Shown: positions 41,649 to 52,358 of the stretch, piece by piece
How positions within the stretch are numbered: the stretch's first letter is position 1
How the letters are laid out: each line of letters starts with the position of its first letter
Assembly: GCA_020161755.1 (NCBI GenBank)
Contig: JAIUOS010000002.1
Span: 62,001-126,000, forward strand
Direction: 5' to 3'
DNA length: 64,000 bases
From: Actinomycetota bacterium
GTDB taxonomy: Bacteria; Actinomycetota; Actinomycetes; Propionibacteriales; Propionibacteriaceae
Notes under the pieces: generated by a model
Seen by the model: the letters and a program-made list of their open reading frames with translations, nothing else
What the model was told of the DNA's origin: nothing
Databases searched by the model: none
Made by a program: the position numbers and the translations under genes

Positions 41649-42781
41649 TGGGCCTGCCCGCCGGCCTGCTGAGCGCCGGCTACGCCGCGGTGGTGAGGCC
41701 GGTGCTGTTCGCCAGCTACGGCGGCGACCCCGAGGCGATCCACGAGCGGCTGATCGAGCTGCTCGCCGGGCCCGGCTCGGCGGCGCCATTGCGCGCCCTC
41801 ACCGGGCTGCTGGCCGGCAGCGAGGGCCGTCCGGTGACCGTGGCGGGCATCGACTTCCCGTCCCGGGTGGGCCTGGCCGCCGGGCTGGACAAGGACGCGT
41901 CCGCGGTGCTGGCGTGGCGGGGCCTCGGGTTCGGTTTCGCCGAGCTGGGCACCGTGACCGGGAAGGCGCAGCCGGGCAACCCCCGTCCGCGGGTGTTCCG
42001 GCTGCGGGACTCGAAGGCGCTGGTCAACCGGATGGGCTTCAACAACCCCGGCGCGGCCGCGGTGGCGGCGACCCTGGCCGAGCGCAACGTCTACCGCGGC
42101 AACGGGGTGGCGGGACTGCCGGTGGGCATCTCGATCGGCAAGACCAAGCTCGTCGACCTGGCCGACGCCGTCGAGGACTACCTGGTCTCGCTGCGCCTGC
42201 TCGCCCCGCACGCCGACTACGTGGCCGTGAACGTCTCCAGCCCCAACACCCCCGGCCTGCGCAGCCTCCAGGACGCGGGCGCGCTCGCCGAGCTGGTCGG
42301 CGCGCTGGTGACCGACGCCAGCACCGCGGCAACGGTCCCCGAGGAGCCGCGAGGAACGAGCGGCGTCACAAAGGGCCTCCCCCCGCTGCCGGTGTTCGTC
42401 AAGGTGGCCCCGGACCTGACCTGGGCGCAGCTGGACGAGGTGCTCGCCACCTGCGTCGACCGCGGCGCGTCCGGCCTGATCGCGACCAACACCACGCTGG
42501 CCCGCACGGGCATCGCCGACGCCGACACCGGCAGCGCCAGTGAGGCCGGCGGCCTGTCCGGGGCGCCGCTGACGGTGCGTGCGCGTGAGGTCGTCGGCTA
42601 CGTCGCGTCCCACACCGACCTGCCCGTGATGGGCGTCGGCGGGGTGATGACGCCGGCCGACGCGATGGCGCTGTTCGACGCCGGCGCCGACCTCGTCCAG
42701 CTTTACACTGGCTTCATCTACGGCGGGCCGGGCCTCCCGGCAGCCATCAACGCCCTCGACGTCGAAAGGCAGCGATCGTGA
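41648..42781 (+). CDS. pyrD: Dihydroorotate dehydrogenase (quinone), class 2
   Basis: The 377-residue membrane-associated flavoenzyme oxidises dihydroorotate to orotate with quinone. The N-terminal helix ([16 protein letters not shown]), [19 protein letters not shown], the catalytic serine in [12 protein letters not shown], and [11 protein letters not shown] mark class 2. Residues about 229-246 ([16 protein letters not shown]) look like an insertion in a surface loop, encoded by a repetitive GAGGAGCCGCGAGGAACGAG sequence. Both ends are coupled to neighbours. Confidence 0.96.
42337..42380 (+). repeat. Small in-frame repeat-like insertion in pyrD
   Basis: The stretch contains imperfect repeats of GAGGA and CGAGC with GAGCCGCGAGGAACGAGCGG at its core. 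It resembles short dispersed elements I recall from high-GC actinobacterial genomes. Only this copy is seen in the window. Confidence 0.4.
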
Positions 42782-43593
42782 CCACCTACTGGCGCCGGCT
42801 CCGTGAGGTGGTCGCAGAGCGCGGGCCCCTGTGCGTGGGCATCGACCCGCACCCGTCCCAGCTGAAGGCCTGGGGGCTCGAGGTCAGCGCGACCGGCGCC
42901 GAACGCTGCGCGCGGACGCTGGTCGAGGCCCTCGGTGACCAGGTGGCGGCGTTCAAGCCGCAGTCGGCCTTCTTCGAGGCGTACGGCTCGGCCGGCATCG
43001 CCGCCCTGGAGCGCGTCCTGGCCGACATTGCCGGCACCGGCGCGATGAGCATCCTGGACGTCAAGCGCGGCGACATCGGCTCCACCATGGAGGCCTACGC
43101 CGACGCCTACCTCGCCGACGGCTCGCCGCTGGCCGCGGACGCGATCACCCTGTCGCCCTACCTCGGCTTCGGCTCGCTCGCCCCCGCCTTCGAGCGCGCG
43201 CACCGCTACGAGCGCGGCGTCTACGTGCTGGCCCGCACCTCCAACCCCGAGGGCGGCCAGGTCCAGCTCGCGCTGACGCAGGACGCGTCGGTCGTCCAGT
43301 CGATCATCGACGCGGCCACCGAGGTGAACCACGCGTCCCGCCAGAAGGCGATCGGACTGGTCGTCGGCGGCACGCACGCCAGCCTCGGCTGCGACCTGTC
43401 CGACTTCAACGGATCGATCCTGGTGCCCGGCATCGGCTTCCAGGGCGGACGCATGGAGGACCTGCCCGAACTGTTCGGCGACGCCGTCGACCAGGTGCTC
43501 GCCGTGGTCGGTCGCGGGGTCATCTCCGCCGGTCCGGACGCGGCCGCGCTGCGGGGCAAGGTGGCCGAACTCCTCAGCCGCGCGGCCGACTGA
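42778..43593 (+). CDS. pyrF: Orotidine 5'-phosphate decarboxylase
   Basis: The 271-residue enzyme belongs to the longer PyrF subfamily of actinobacteria and makes UMP. Marks are [23 protein letters not shown] and the catalytic lysine in [18 protein letters not shown] 42778 overlaps the pyrD stop. It ends the car-pyr operon. Confidence 0.97.
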   Translation: MTTYWRRLREVVAERGPLCVGIDPHPSQLKAWGLEVSATGAERCARTLVEALGDQVAAFKPQSAFFEAYGSAGIAALERVLADIAGTGAMSILDVKRGDIGSTMEAYADAYLADGSPLAADAITLSPYLGFGSLAPAFERAHRYERGVYVLARTSNPEGGQVQLALTQDASVVQSIIDAATEVNHASRQKAIGLVVGGTHASLGCDLSDFNGSILVPGIGFQGGRMEDLPELFGDAVDQVLAVVGRGVISAGPDAAALRGKVAELLSRAAD

Positions 43594-43595
43594 AA

Positions 43596-43622
43596 CTTCG
43601 TACAACCCTGCTTGTGCCGAAG
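43596..43622 (+). terminator. Weak hairpin after pyrF
   Basis: CTTCG-ACAA and TTGT-CGAAG elements pair imperfectly around CCCTGC just past the pyrF stop. There is no U-tract. Confidence 0.3.
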
Positions 43623-43658
43623 ATTTGCGTTCGCGTGACGGCGGACACCGGCGCCCGC

Positions 43659-43664
43659 TAGGTT
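43659..43664 (+). promoter_or_regulatory. Candidate -10 element of mihF
   Basis: TAGGTT lies 47 nt before the mihF start in the 118-bp gap. No clear -35 is visible. Confidence 0.35.
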
Positions 43665-43711
43665 GAAGCTGCTAGGCCAGTCATCCCGATTTCCCAGACG
43701 AAGGCACACCA

Positions 43712-44029
43712 GTGACCATCCCGCAGCTCACCACGGAGCAACTGGAAGCCGCGCGCGCCGCGGCCACCGAAGCGCGGCGCCGTCGCGCTGATCTCAAGTC
43801 CAAGGTTCGTACCGGCACCCTCACTCTCAGCCAGGCCCTCGACGTGGCCGCCGACGACGACGTGCTCGCGCACGTCAAGGTCGTCGACCTGCTGAAGGCG
43901 CTGCCGCGCGTGGGCGAGAAGCGGGCCTCTGTGGTGATGACCCGCCTGGACATCGCGCCGAACCGGCGCATCCGCGGGCTCGGCCGGCACCAGGTGGCCG
44001 GCCTGAAGGCCGAGTTCAGTGACAGGTGA
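43712..44029 (+). CDS. mihF: Actinobacterial integration host factor (mIHF)
   Basis: The 105-residue nucleoid protein binds and bends DNA and is unrelated to E. coli IHF. The long N-terminal helix ([20 protein letters not shown]) and the helix-turn-helix-like VVDLLKALPRVGEKRASVV and GLGRHQVAGL segments are typical. It sits between pyrF and gmk as in mycobacteria and overlaps gmk by 11 bases. Confidence 0.96.
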   Translation: MTIPQLTTEQLEAARAAATEARRRRADLKSKVRTGTLTLSQALDVAADDDVLAHVKVVDLLKALPRVGEKRASVVMTRLDIAPNRRIRGLGRHQVAGLKAEFSDR

Positions 44030-44570
44030 CGTCACCGTCATCTCCGGTCCTACCGCGGTGGGCAAAGGCACGGTGGTGCGAGCCCTCCGCACGCTTCATC
44101 CCGAACTCTGGGTGTCGGTCTCGGCGACCACCCGTGCGCCCCGCCCCGGTGAGGTGCACGGCGAGCACTACCTGTTCGTCAGCGACGCCGAGTTCGACGA
44201 ACTGATCGCCGGCGACGGCCTGCTGGAGTGGGCGCTGGTGCACGGCACCGACCGCTACGGCACGCCGGCCGCGCCGGTGAGGGCCGCGGTCGCGGCCGGA
44301 CGCCGCTGCATCCTCGAGATCGAGTTGCAGGGCGCCCGGCAGGTGCGACGGCTGATCCCGGACGCCCGGCTGGTGTTCATCGCCCCGCCGAACTTCGAGA
44401 CCCTGCACGAGCGCCTCGCCGGCCGCGGCACCGAGACGGCCGAGCAGATGGCCCGCCGGCTGCGCACCGCGGAGGGCGAACTGGCCGCCGCCAGCGAGTT
44501 CGACAACGTGGTGGTGAACGACGATTTGGGCACCGCGGTGGAGCAGTTGGTAGAGTTGCTGGGTCTGTGA
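44019..44570 (+). CDS. gmk: Guanylate kinase
   Basis: The 183-residue enzyme phosphorylates GMP. The P-loop reads ISGPTAVGKGT, and GMP-binding SATTRAPRPGEVHGEHYLF and LEIELQGARQVRR are present. GTG 44019 lies inside the end of mihF; the C-terminal EFDNVVVNDD is normal. Confidence 0.96.
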   Translation: MTGDVTVISGPTAVGKGTVVRALRTLHPELWVSVSATTRAPRPGEVHGEHYLFVSDAEFDELIAGDGLLEWALVHGTDRYGTPAAPVRAAVAAGRRCILEIELQGARQVRRLIPDARLVFIAPPNFETLHERLAGRGTETAEQMARRLRTAEGELAAASEFDNVVVNDDLGTAVEQLVELLGL

Positions 44571-44621
44571 CGGCAGTGCGGTCTCCACGCGCGCCGCGAA
44601 TCCAGGATCAGGAAGCCGAAT

Positions 44622-44960
44622 TTGAGCACTCACATTCCCGAGGGGATCACCAACCCGCCGATCGACGACCTGCTCACCCGGGTCGACTCCAAGTACCGGC
44701 TGGTGCTGTTCGCTGCGAAGCGGGCACGGCAGATCAACGCCTACTACTCCCAGCTCGGCGAGGGCCTGCTCGAGAACGTCGGCCCGCTGGTCGACATCGC
44801 GATCCAGGAGAAGCCGCTGTCGATCGCGCTGCGCGAGGTCAACGCCGGCGTGCTGGAGTGCACCCCGATCGATCCCGAGGCCGAGGCCGCGGCGCGCGCC
44901 GAGGCGACGGGCGATCCGGACTTCTCCCTCGACCCGTTCGGCGCCGACGACCTGAGCTGA
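44622..44960 (+). CDS. rpoZ: RNA polymerase omega subunit
   Basis: The 112-residue protein stabilises the beta' subunit. It carries [20 protein letters not shown], the [14 protein letters not shown] helix and [13 protein letters not shown]. The start is TTG 44622, six bases after the good ribosome site AGGAAG; no ATG or GTG fits the family N-terminus. Long acidic tail. Confidence 0.95.
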   Translation: MSTHIPEGITNPPIDDLLTRVDSKYRLVLFAAKRARQINAYYSQLGEGLLENVGPLVDIAIQEKPLSIALREVNAGVLECTPIDPEAEAAARAEATGDPDFSLDPFGADDLS

Positions 44961-44970
44961 GCTCCCCGCC

Positions 44971-46193
44971 GTGAGCCGGATCGTTCTCGGCGTGTCCGGA
45001 GGGATCGCCGCGTACAAGGCGTGCGTGCTGCTCCGCCGCCTCACCGAGGCGGGCCACGAGGTGCAGGTGGTGCCGACTGCGAACGCGCTGTCGTTCGTCG
45101 GCGAGACCACCTGGGCCGCGCTGTCCGGCCGTCCGGTGGCCACGTCGGTGCTCGCCGACGCCCACGAGGTCAACCACGTCCGGCTGGGGCGTGAGGCCGA
45201 CCTGGTGCTGGTGGCTCCGGCTACTGCCGACCTGCTGGCACGCGCCGCGTCCGGACGGGCCGACGACCTGCTCACCAATGTGCTGCTGACCGCCACCTGC
45301 CCGGTGGTGATGGCCCCGGCCATGCACACCGAGATGTGGCTGCACGCCGCCACCAGGGCCAACGTGGCCACGCTGCGCTCGCGTGGCGTGGTCGTGCTGC
45401 GGCCGGCCGAGGGACGCCTCACCGGCGCCGACTCCGGGCCCGGCCGGCTGCCCGAACCCGAGGACATCGAGGCGTCCGCGCTGGCCGCGCTCGCCGACGC
45501 CGCCGCGGCGTCCGCGATGGCCGCCCAGGACCTCTCCGGCCGAAAGGTCGTGATCAGCGCCGGCGGCACCCGTGAGCACCTCGACCCGGTGCGGTTCGTC
45601 GGCAACTCCTCCTCGGGCCGCATGGGCGTCGCCCTGGCCCGCGCCGCCGTCCAGCGGGGCGCGGAGGTCACGCTGGTCGCGGCGAACCTGGCGATCGAGA
45701 CCCCGGCCGGGGTGGACGTGGTCACCGTCGAGTCGACCGCCGACCTCGCGTCCGCCATGGACGCGGCCGCCGCCGACGCCGACCTGGTCGTGATGGCCGC
45801 CGCCCCCGCCGACTTCACGCCGGTGGAGTCCAGCGCGACCAAGCTCAAGAAGTCGGGGGACGCCGGGCTGACCGTCGCCTTCACCCAGACCACGGACGTG
45901 CTGGCCGGGCTGGCCGCGCGGCGTCCGTCCGGCCAGGTCGTGGTGGGGTTCGCCGCCGAGACCGCCGCCGACGAGGCCGAACTGGTCACCCTCGGCACGT
46001 CGAAGCTGGCGCGCAAGGGCTGCCAGCTGCTGGTCCTGAACAACGTCTCCGGGGGTGCCGTGTTCGGTTCCCCCGACAACCAGGTGGTGCTGCTGGGCGC
46101 GTCCGGAGTGATCGGGCATGCGGCGGGCAGCAAGACGTCGGTGGCGCACGCCATCCTCGACGCCGCCGACACCGTCCGCGAAAGGAACGCCGA

Positions 46194-46197
<4 letters not shown>
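44971..46197 (+). CDS. coaBC: Bifunctional phosphopantothenoylcysteine decarboxylase/synthetase
   Basis: The 408-residue fusion performs two steps of coenzyme A synthesis. The N-terminal flavoprotein CoaC domain has [11 protein letters not shown], the active histidine region HEVNHVRLG and [10 protein letters not shown]. The CoaB domain starts near residue 185 with [20 protein letters not shown] and uses CTP. GTG 44971 is the start; the stop overlaps metK. Confidence 0.96.
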
Positions 46198-47381
<1,184 letters not shown>

Positions 47382-47409
47382 ACAGCCCGACGCTGTCGGG
47401 GCCGGCCCC

Positions 47410-47415
47410 TACGAT
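47410..47415 (+). promoter_or_regulatory. Leaderless -10 element of priA
   Basis: TACGAT, 7 nt, ATG 47423. This favours 47423 over the earlier in-frame ATG at 47414, which would fall inside the hexamer. Confidence 0.6.
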
Positions 47416-47422
47416 GCCAGCC

Positions 47423-49372
47423 ATGGAACGACCGGTGGCGAAGGTGGCGGTGGACCTGCCGCTGGCCAACCTCGACCGGCCGTTCGACTACGCGGTGCCG
47501 GCCGAGCTGGACGCGGAGGCGCGGCCGGGCGTCCGGGTGAAGGTCCGTTTCGCCGGGCAGTTGCGCGACGGCTTCGTCCTGGATCGCGCCGAGCCGGGGG
47601 AGCGCACCGACCTGGCGCCGCTCCAGCGGGTGGTGTCACCCGAGCCGGTGCTGGGCGCGGCGGTGGTCGAGCTCGTGCGTGCGGTCGCCGACCATTACGC
47701 GGGCAGCTTCGCCGATGTGGTGCGCACCGCGGTGCCGCCCCGGCACGCCGCCACCGAGAAGGCGTCGCCGCCGACCCATCCCGCACCCGACCTCGCTGAC
47801 ACCTCCGCGCCGACGCTGGACGCCTATCCCGGCTCCGAGCGGTTCCTCGCCGCGCTGGCCTCGGGCGGACGGCCGCGGGCGGCGTGGACGGTGCTGCCCA
47901 CCACCACGTCGGCCGGCGACTGGGCGGCCGGCTTCGCCGAGGCAGCGGCCGCCACGCTCGCCGCCGGGCGGGGTGCGCTGCTGCTGGTGCCCGACGCCCG
48001 CCACCTCGCCGTGCTCACCGAGGTGGTCACGCGCCGGTTCGGTCGGGGCTCCTTCGCCACCCTGTCGGCGGACGCCGGTCCGGCGGCGCGCTACCGCAAC
48101 TTCCTGGCCGTCGCGCGCGGCGGCGTCCGGCTGGTGCTGGGCACGCGGGCAGCGGTGTTCGCGCCCGTCCGCGACCTCGGCCTGGTCGCGCTGTGGGACG
48201 ACGGCAACGACGCCTGGGCCGAGCCGCACGCCCCGTACTGGCACGCGCGCGAGGTCGCCGCGCTGCGCGCGCACGCCGCCGGCTGCGGGCTGCTGCTGGC
48301 CGGCTACGCCCGCACCGCCGAGGTGCAGCAGCTGGTGGCGCGGGGGTGGCTCGCCGAGCTCCAGCTGGCGCCGGTCGAGGCCCGGCGGCAGGCGGCAGCC
48401 ATCCGCACCACCGCTGCCGACAGCTCCCGCGACCCGCACGCCACCACCGCGCGGCTGCCGCACGACGCGTTCACCGTGGTGCGGGCCGGGTTGGCGTCCG
48501 GGCCGGTGCTGGTGCAGGTACCGCGCGCGGGGTACCTGCCGGTGCTGATGTGCGCGGACTGCCGCGCCCCGGCGCGCTGCCCGACGTGCGGCCAGGGGTT
48601 GGGCTTCCCCGCCGGGCAGCAGGACGGCCCCGGCCGTCCGCTGTGCCGGTGGTGCGGGCCGCTGCTGACCCCGTGGCGCTGTGCGGAGTGCGGTGGTGCC
48701 CGGCTGCGCACGCCGGTGGTCGGGGTGGCCCGTACCGCCGAGGAGTTCGGCAAGGCCTTCCCGGGCACGCCGGTGCTGCAGGCGAGCGCCGACAAGCCGC
48801 TGGCGAAGGTCGGCACCGAGCCCACGCTGGTGCTCGCGACCCCGGGGGCCGCCCCGCCGGCGGCGGCCGGGTACGCGGCGGCTGTGCTGCTGGACGCCGA
48901 GCTCATGCTGGGCCGCCCGGAGTTGCGGGCGGGGGAGGAGGCGCTGCGCCGCTGGCTGGCCGTCACGGCGCTGGTGCGCCCGGCGACCGAGGGCGGCACC
49001 GTGATTGCGGTCGCCGACGGCGGGCTGCGCGAGGTGCAGGCCCTGCTGCGGCTCGACCCGGTGGGCTACGCCGAGCGCGAGCTCGCCGACCGGGCGTCCG
49101 CCGGGTTCCCGCCCGCGGTCAAGCTCCTCACGGTGGAAGGCACACCGGCCGCCATCGAGACCGCGCTGGCCGGGCTGGAGCTGCCGCGGGACGTGCATGT
49201 GCTGGGGCCGTTCGACCTGCCCGGGGTCGACCCGCTGGCCCGGCTCACCCTGCGCGCGCCGCTGTCGGGTTCCGCCGAGCTGGTCGACCACGTCCGCACG
49301 ATGCTGTCGGTTCGCGCGGCCCGCAAGGACCCGCCGCTGCGGGTCCGGGTCGACCCCCAGGTGCTCTCCTGA
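47423..49372 (+). CDS. priA: PriA-like primosomal protein, helicase motifs lost
   Basis: The 649-residue protein aligns with PriA over the N-terminal DNA-binding region and the zinc module, with four Cys pairs (CADC, CPTC, CRWC, CAEC) from about residue 376. The Walker A loop normally present near residue 160 is replaced by a stretch without GKT, and the DEAH-type motif reads WDDGNDAW. ATP-driven unwinding is therefore unlikely. Degenerate PriA of this kind is typical of actinobacteria and may act as a structural restart factor. The start follows the leaderless rule. Confidence 0.93.
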   Translation: MERPVAKVAVDLPLANLDRPFDYAVPAELDAEARPGVRVKVRFAGQLRDGFVLDRAEPGERTDLAPLQRVVSPEPVLGAAVVELVRAVADHYAGSFADVVRTAVPPRHAATEKASPPTHPAPDLADTSAPTLDAYPGSERFLAALASGGRPRAAWTVLPTTTSAGDWAAGFAEAAAATLAAGRGALLLVPDARHLAVLTEVVTRRFGRGSFATLSADAGPAARYRNFLAVARGGVRLVLGTRAAVFAPVRDLGLVALWDDGNDAWAEPHAPYWHAREVAALRAHAAGCGLLLAGYARTAEVQQLVARGWLAELQLAPVEARRQAAAIRTTAADSSRDPHATTARLPHDAFTVVRAGLASGPVLVQVPRAGYLPVLMCADCRAPARCPTCGQGLGFPAGQQDGPGRPLCRWCGPLLTPWRCAECGGARLRTPVVGVARTAEEFGKAFPGTPVLQASADKPLAKVGTEPTLVLATPGAAPPAAAGYAAAVLLDAELMLGRPELRAGEEALRRWLAVTALVRPATEGGTVIAVADGGLREVQALLRLDPVGYAERELADRASAGFPPAVKLLTVEGTPAAIETALAGLELPRDVHVLGPFDLPGVDPLARLTLRAPLSGSAELVDHVRTMLSVRAARKDPPLRVRVDPQVLS

Positions 49373-49407
49373 CCGGAACGGTGGCGTTCAGTGCCGGGAG
49401 CACGCAC

Positions 49408-49413
49408 TAGGCT
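49408..49413 (+). promoter_or_regulatory. Leaderless -10 element of fmt
   Basis: TAGGCT, 7 nt, ATG 49421; no ribosome site. Confidence 0.6.
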
Positions 49414-49420
49414 GCGCCGC

Positions 49421-50341
49421 ATGCGTCTCGTGTTCGCCGGCACCCCCCAGGTGGCCGCTGACACCCTGGCCCACCTGCTCGACCACGGCGGCCACGAGGT
49501 CGTCGCGGTGCTCACCCGTCCGGACGCGCCGAAGGGACGCAGTTCGCGTCCGGTGCCCAGCCCGACCGCCGAACTGGCGCTCGACCGCGGCATCGAGGTG
49601 CTGCGTCCGGCCCGTGCCCGCGACCCCGAACTGGCCGCGCGGCTCGCCGAGCTCGCCCCCGAATGCTGCCCGGTGGTCGCCTACGGCGGCCTGATCCCAC
49701 CGAGCCTGCTGGCCCTGCCGCCGAAGGGCTGGGTGAACGTCCACTTCTCGCTGCTGCCGAGGTGGCGCGGCGCCGCCCCCGTGCAGCACGCGATCCTCGC
49801 CGGCGACGACGTGACCGGCGTCACCGTGTTCGAGCTCGTCGAGGAGTTGGACGCGGGCGCGGTGCTGGCCACCCGCGAGTACCGCCTCGGCGAGCACGAG
49901 AACGCCGGCGAGGCGCTCGCCGCCCTCCAGCACTTCGGCGCCGAGCTCCTCGTGGACACCCTGGACGGGCTCGCTGCCGGCACGGTCACGCCGCACGCCC
50001 AGCCGAGCGACGGCATCACCCTCGCCCCGAAGCTGAGCGTCGAGGGCGCCCGCATCGACTGGACGCGGGACGCGCCCTCGATCGAACGGCAGGTCCGGGC
50101 GAACTTCCCCTCACCGGTCGCCTGGACCGAGCTGGCCGGCGAGCGGTTCCGGGTGCTGGCCGCCCGCGCCACGCCCGACGCCGGGCTCGCGCCGGGGGAG
50201 CTGCGTCCGGGCAAGCGGGAGGCGCTGGTCGGCACCGGCGACGGCTCGCTCGACCTGGCGCTGGTGCAGCCGGCGGGCAAGCGTCCGCTGGCCGGCCCGG
50301 ACTGGGCGCGCGGGCTGCGCGAGCCGGGACGCTTCGCGTGA
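49421..50341 (+). CDS. fmt: Methionyl-tRNA formyltransferase
   Basis: The 306-residue enzyme formylates initiator Met-tRNA. It has MRLVFAGTPQVAA, the formyl-THF site SLLPRWRGAAPVQHAI (with catalytic Asn and His), and a C-terminal OB domain. The Asp of the catalytic triad lies in VEELDAGAVL. The start at 49421 is fixed by the family N-terminus and the leaderless hexamer. It overlaps rsmB by four bases. Confidence 0.96.
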   Translation: MRLVFAGTPQVAADTLAHLLDHGGHEVVAVLTRPDAPKGRSSRPVPSPTAELALDRGIEVLRPARARDPELAARLAELAPECCPVVAYGGLIPPSLLALPPKGWVNVHFSLLPRWRGAAPVQHAILAGDDVTGVTVFELVEELDAGAVLATREYRLGEHENAGEALAALQHFGAELLVDTLDGLAAGTVTPHAQPSDGITLAPKLSVEGARIDWTRDAPSIERQVRANFPSPVAWTELAGERFRVLAARATPDAGLAPGELRPGKREALVGTGDGSLDLALVQPAGKRPLAGPDWARGLREPGRFA

Positions 50342-51681
50342 ACGCCCGTCGCGGCCGGGCCCGGCGCCGCGACGCCGCCCGGACCGTCGCCTACCGGGTG
50401 TTGCGGGCGGTCACCGCGGACGGCGCCTACGCCAACCTCGAGCTGGCCCGCCTGCGCGGGTCCCTGTCCGCCCAGGACGCCGCGTTCGCCACCGAGCTGG
50501 TCGCCGGCACCTGCCGCGCGATGGGCACCTACGACCGGGTGCTCGAGCGTGCGGCCGGCCGTGAACTGCGGTCACTCCAACCCGCCGTGGTGGACGCCCT
50601 CCGGCTGGGGGTGCACCAGCTGCTGGGCATGCGCGTCCCCAGCCACGCCGCGATCGCCACGACCGTCGACCTCGCCGCCCTCGAAGTGGGCGAACGGGTG
50701 GCCGGGCTGGTCAACGCCGTGCTGCGCAACGTCGCCGAGCGTGACCTGGACGGGTGGGTCGACCTCCTTTCCGAGGGCGAGGACGAGCGGGGCCGGCTCG
50801 CGCTGGCCACGCACCACCCGCGCTGGATCGTGGACGCATGGTCGCGCGTCCTGCCGGCCGGCGAACTCGCCGCGGCGCTGGCGGCCGACAACGTGGCCCC
50901 GGTGCCGAACCTGGTGGTGCGGCCGGGCCTGGCCGAGGTCGCCGAGCTGGGCGGCGAGCCCGACCGCTGGTCGCCCTACGGCGCGCGGCGCGACGGCGAC
51001 CCGGCGACGGTTCCCGCGGTGGCGGAGGGCCGCGCCGGGGTGCAGGACGAGGGTTCGCAGCTGGTCGCGCTGGCCCTCGCCCGGGCGGACGCCCCCGACG
51101 GCCCGTGGCTCGACCTGTGCGCGGGGCCGGGCGGCAAGTCGGCGCTGCTCGCCGGGCTGGCGCGTGAGCAGGGCACCCGCCTGGTGGCCAGCGAGCTCCA
51201 GCCGCACCGGGCCGCGCTGGTCGCGTCCAACCTGCGCGCCTACCCCGAGCCGAACGCGCCGGTGGTGCTGGTGGCCGACGGGACCCGTCCGGCGTGGCGA
51301 CCCGGCAGCTTCGCGCGGGTGCTCGCCGATGTGCCCTGCACCGGGCTGGGGGCGCTGCGCCGCCGTCCGGAGAGCCGGTGGCGCCGGCGTCCCGAGGACC
51401 TGCCCGGGCTGGTCGAGCTGCAACACACGCTGCTGGCGTCCGCGATCGCCGCGGCCGCCCCCGGCGGCGTGGTCGCCTACGTCACCTGCTCCCCGCACCC
51501 GGCCGAGACCACCGACGTGGTGGACGCGGCGGTGGCCGCCGGCGGGGTCGACCTGCTGGACGCGTCCGCGTTCCTGCCCGAGGTGCCGGACGCCGCGTCC
51601 GGTCGCACCGTGCAGCTGTGGCCGCACCGACATGGCACGGACGCGATGTTCCTGGCCCTGCTGCGCCGCGCCGGACGGTAG
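50338..51681 (+). CDS. rsmB: 16S rRNA (cytosine-5) methyltransferase RsmB/Fmu
   Basis: The 447-residue protein joins an N-terminal NusB-like RNA-binding domain (about 1-140) to a SAM-dependent methyltransferase. The SAM loop is [15 protein letters not shown]. Both catalytic cysteines are in place: [13 protein letters not shown] and [14 protein letters not shown] 50338 overlaps fmt. Its TAG stop forms the first half of the -10 hexamer of rpe. Confidence 0.95.
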   Translation: MNARRGRARRRDAARTVAYRVLRAVTADGAYANLELARLRGSLSAQDAAFATELVAGTCRAMGTYDRVLERAAGRELRSLQPAVVDALRLGVHQLLGMRVPSHAAIATTVDLAALEVGERVAGLVNAVLRNVAERDLDGWVDLLSEGEDERGRLALATHHPRWIVDAWSRVLPAGELAAALAADNVAPVPNLVVRPGLAEVAELGGEPDRWSPYGARRDGDPATVPAVAEGRAGVQDEGSQLVALALARADAPDGPWLDLCAGPGGKSALLAGLAREQGTRLVASELQPHRAALVASNLRAYPEPNAPVVLVADGTRPAWRPGSFARVLADVPCTGLGALRRRPESRWRRRPEDLPGLVELQHTLLASAIAAAAPGGVVAYVTCSPHPAETTDVVDAAVAAGGVDLLDASAFLPEVPDAASGRTVQLWPHRHGTDAMFLALLRRAGR

Positions 51682-51684
51682 GTT
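51679..51684 (+). promoter_or_regulatory. Leaderless -10 element of rpe, overlapping the rsmB stop
   Basis: TAGGTT starts with the rsmB stop codon TAG, is followed by 7 nt and then GTG 51692. Confidence 0.6.
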
Positions 51685-51691
51685 TCTGGTC

Positions 51692-52354
51692 GTGGGAATC
51701 CGAATCACGCCCAGTGTCCTGAACGCGAACCTGGCCGACCTCGGCCACGAGATCGCCCGCATCCCCAGCGCGGACGCGGTGCACCTCGACGTGATGGACA
51801 ACCGTTTCGTGCCCAACCTGACGTTCGGGCTGCCGATGGTCGAGTGCATCCGGGCGACCACCACCCAGATGCTCGACATCCACCTGATGATCGCCGAGGT
51901 CGACCGGTGGGCCCCCGGGTACGCCGAGGCGGGTGCGGAGTCGGTCACCTTCCACATCGAGGCGTCCGACGCCCCGGTGAAGCTGGCGCGCGAACTGCGC
52001 TCGCTGGGCGCGCGGGCGTCGATGGCGCTGCGTCCGGCGACGGCGATCGAGCCGTACGCCGAGTTGCTCCCCGAGGTCGACATGGTGCTGCTGATGACGG
52101 TGGAGCCGGGCTTCGGCGGCCAGTCGTTCCTCGACCTCGTCCTGCCCAAGATCCGGCGGACCAGGGCTCTGCTGGACGCCTGCGGCGGCGACATCTGGCT
52201 CCAGGTCGACGGCGGGGTGTCAGCGCAGACCATCGAACGGTGCGCCGAGGCCGGCGCGGACACCTTCGTGGCCGGCTCGGCCGTCTACAGCGCGGCCGAT
52301 CCCGACGCGGTCGTCCGCGCCCTCAAGGCCCAGGCCGAAGCCGCGATCTCCTGA
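51692..52354 (+). CDS. rpe: Ribulose-phosphate 3-epimerase
   Basis: The 220-residue TIM barrel interconverts ribulose 5-phosphate and xylulose 5-phosphate. Metal and catalytic residues are in [35 protein letters not shown] and [10 protein letters not shown]; the phosphate site is [11 protein letters not shown] 51692 gives the family N-terminus and fits the leaderless spacing. It converges on the PAC2 gene with a gap of only four bases. Confidence 0.97.
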   Translation: MGIRITPSVLNANLADLGHEIARIPSADAVHLDVMDNRFVPNLTFGLPMVECIRATTTQMLDIHLMIAEVDRWAPGYAEAGAESVTFHIEASDAPVKLARELRSLGARASMALRPATAIEPYAELLPEVDMVLLMTVEPGFGGQSFLDLVLPKIRRTRALLDACGGDIWLQVDGGVSAQTIERCAEAGADTFVAGSAVYSAADPDAVVRALKAQAEAAIS

Positions 52355-52358
52355 CGGA

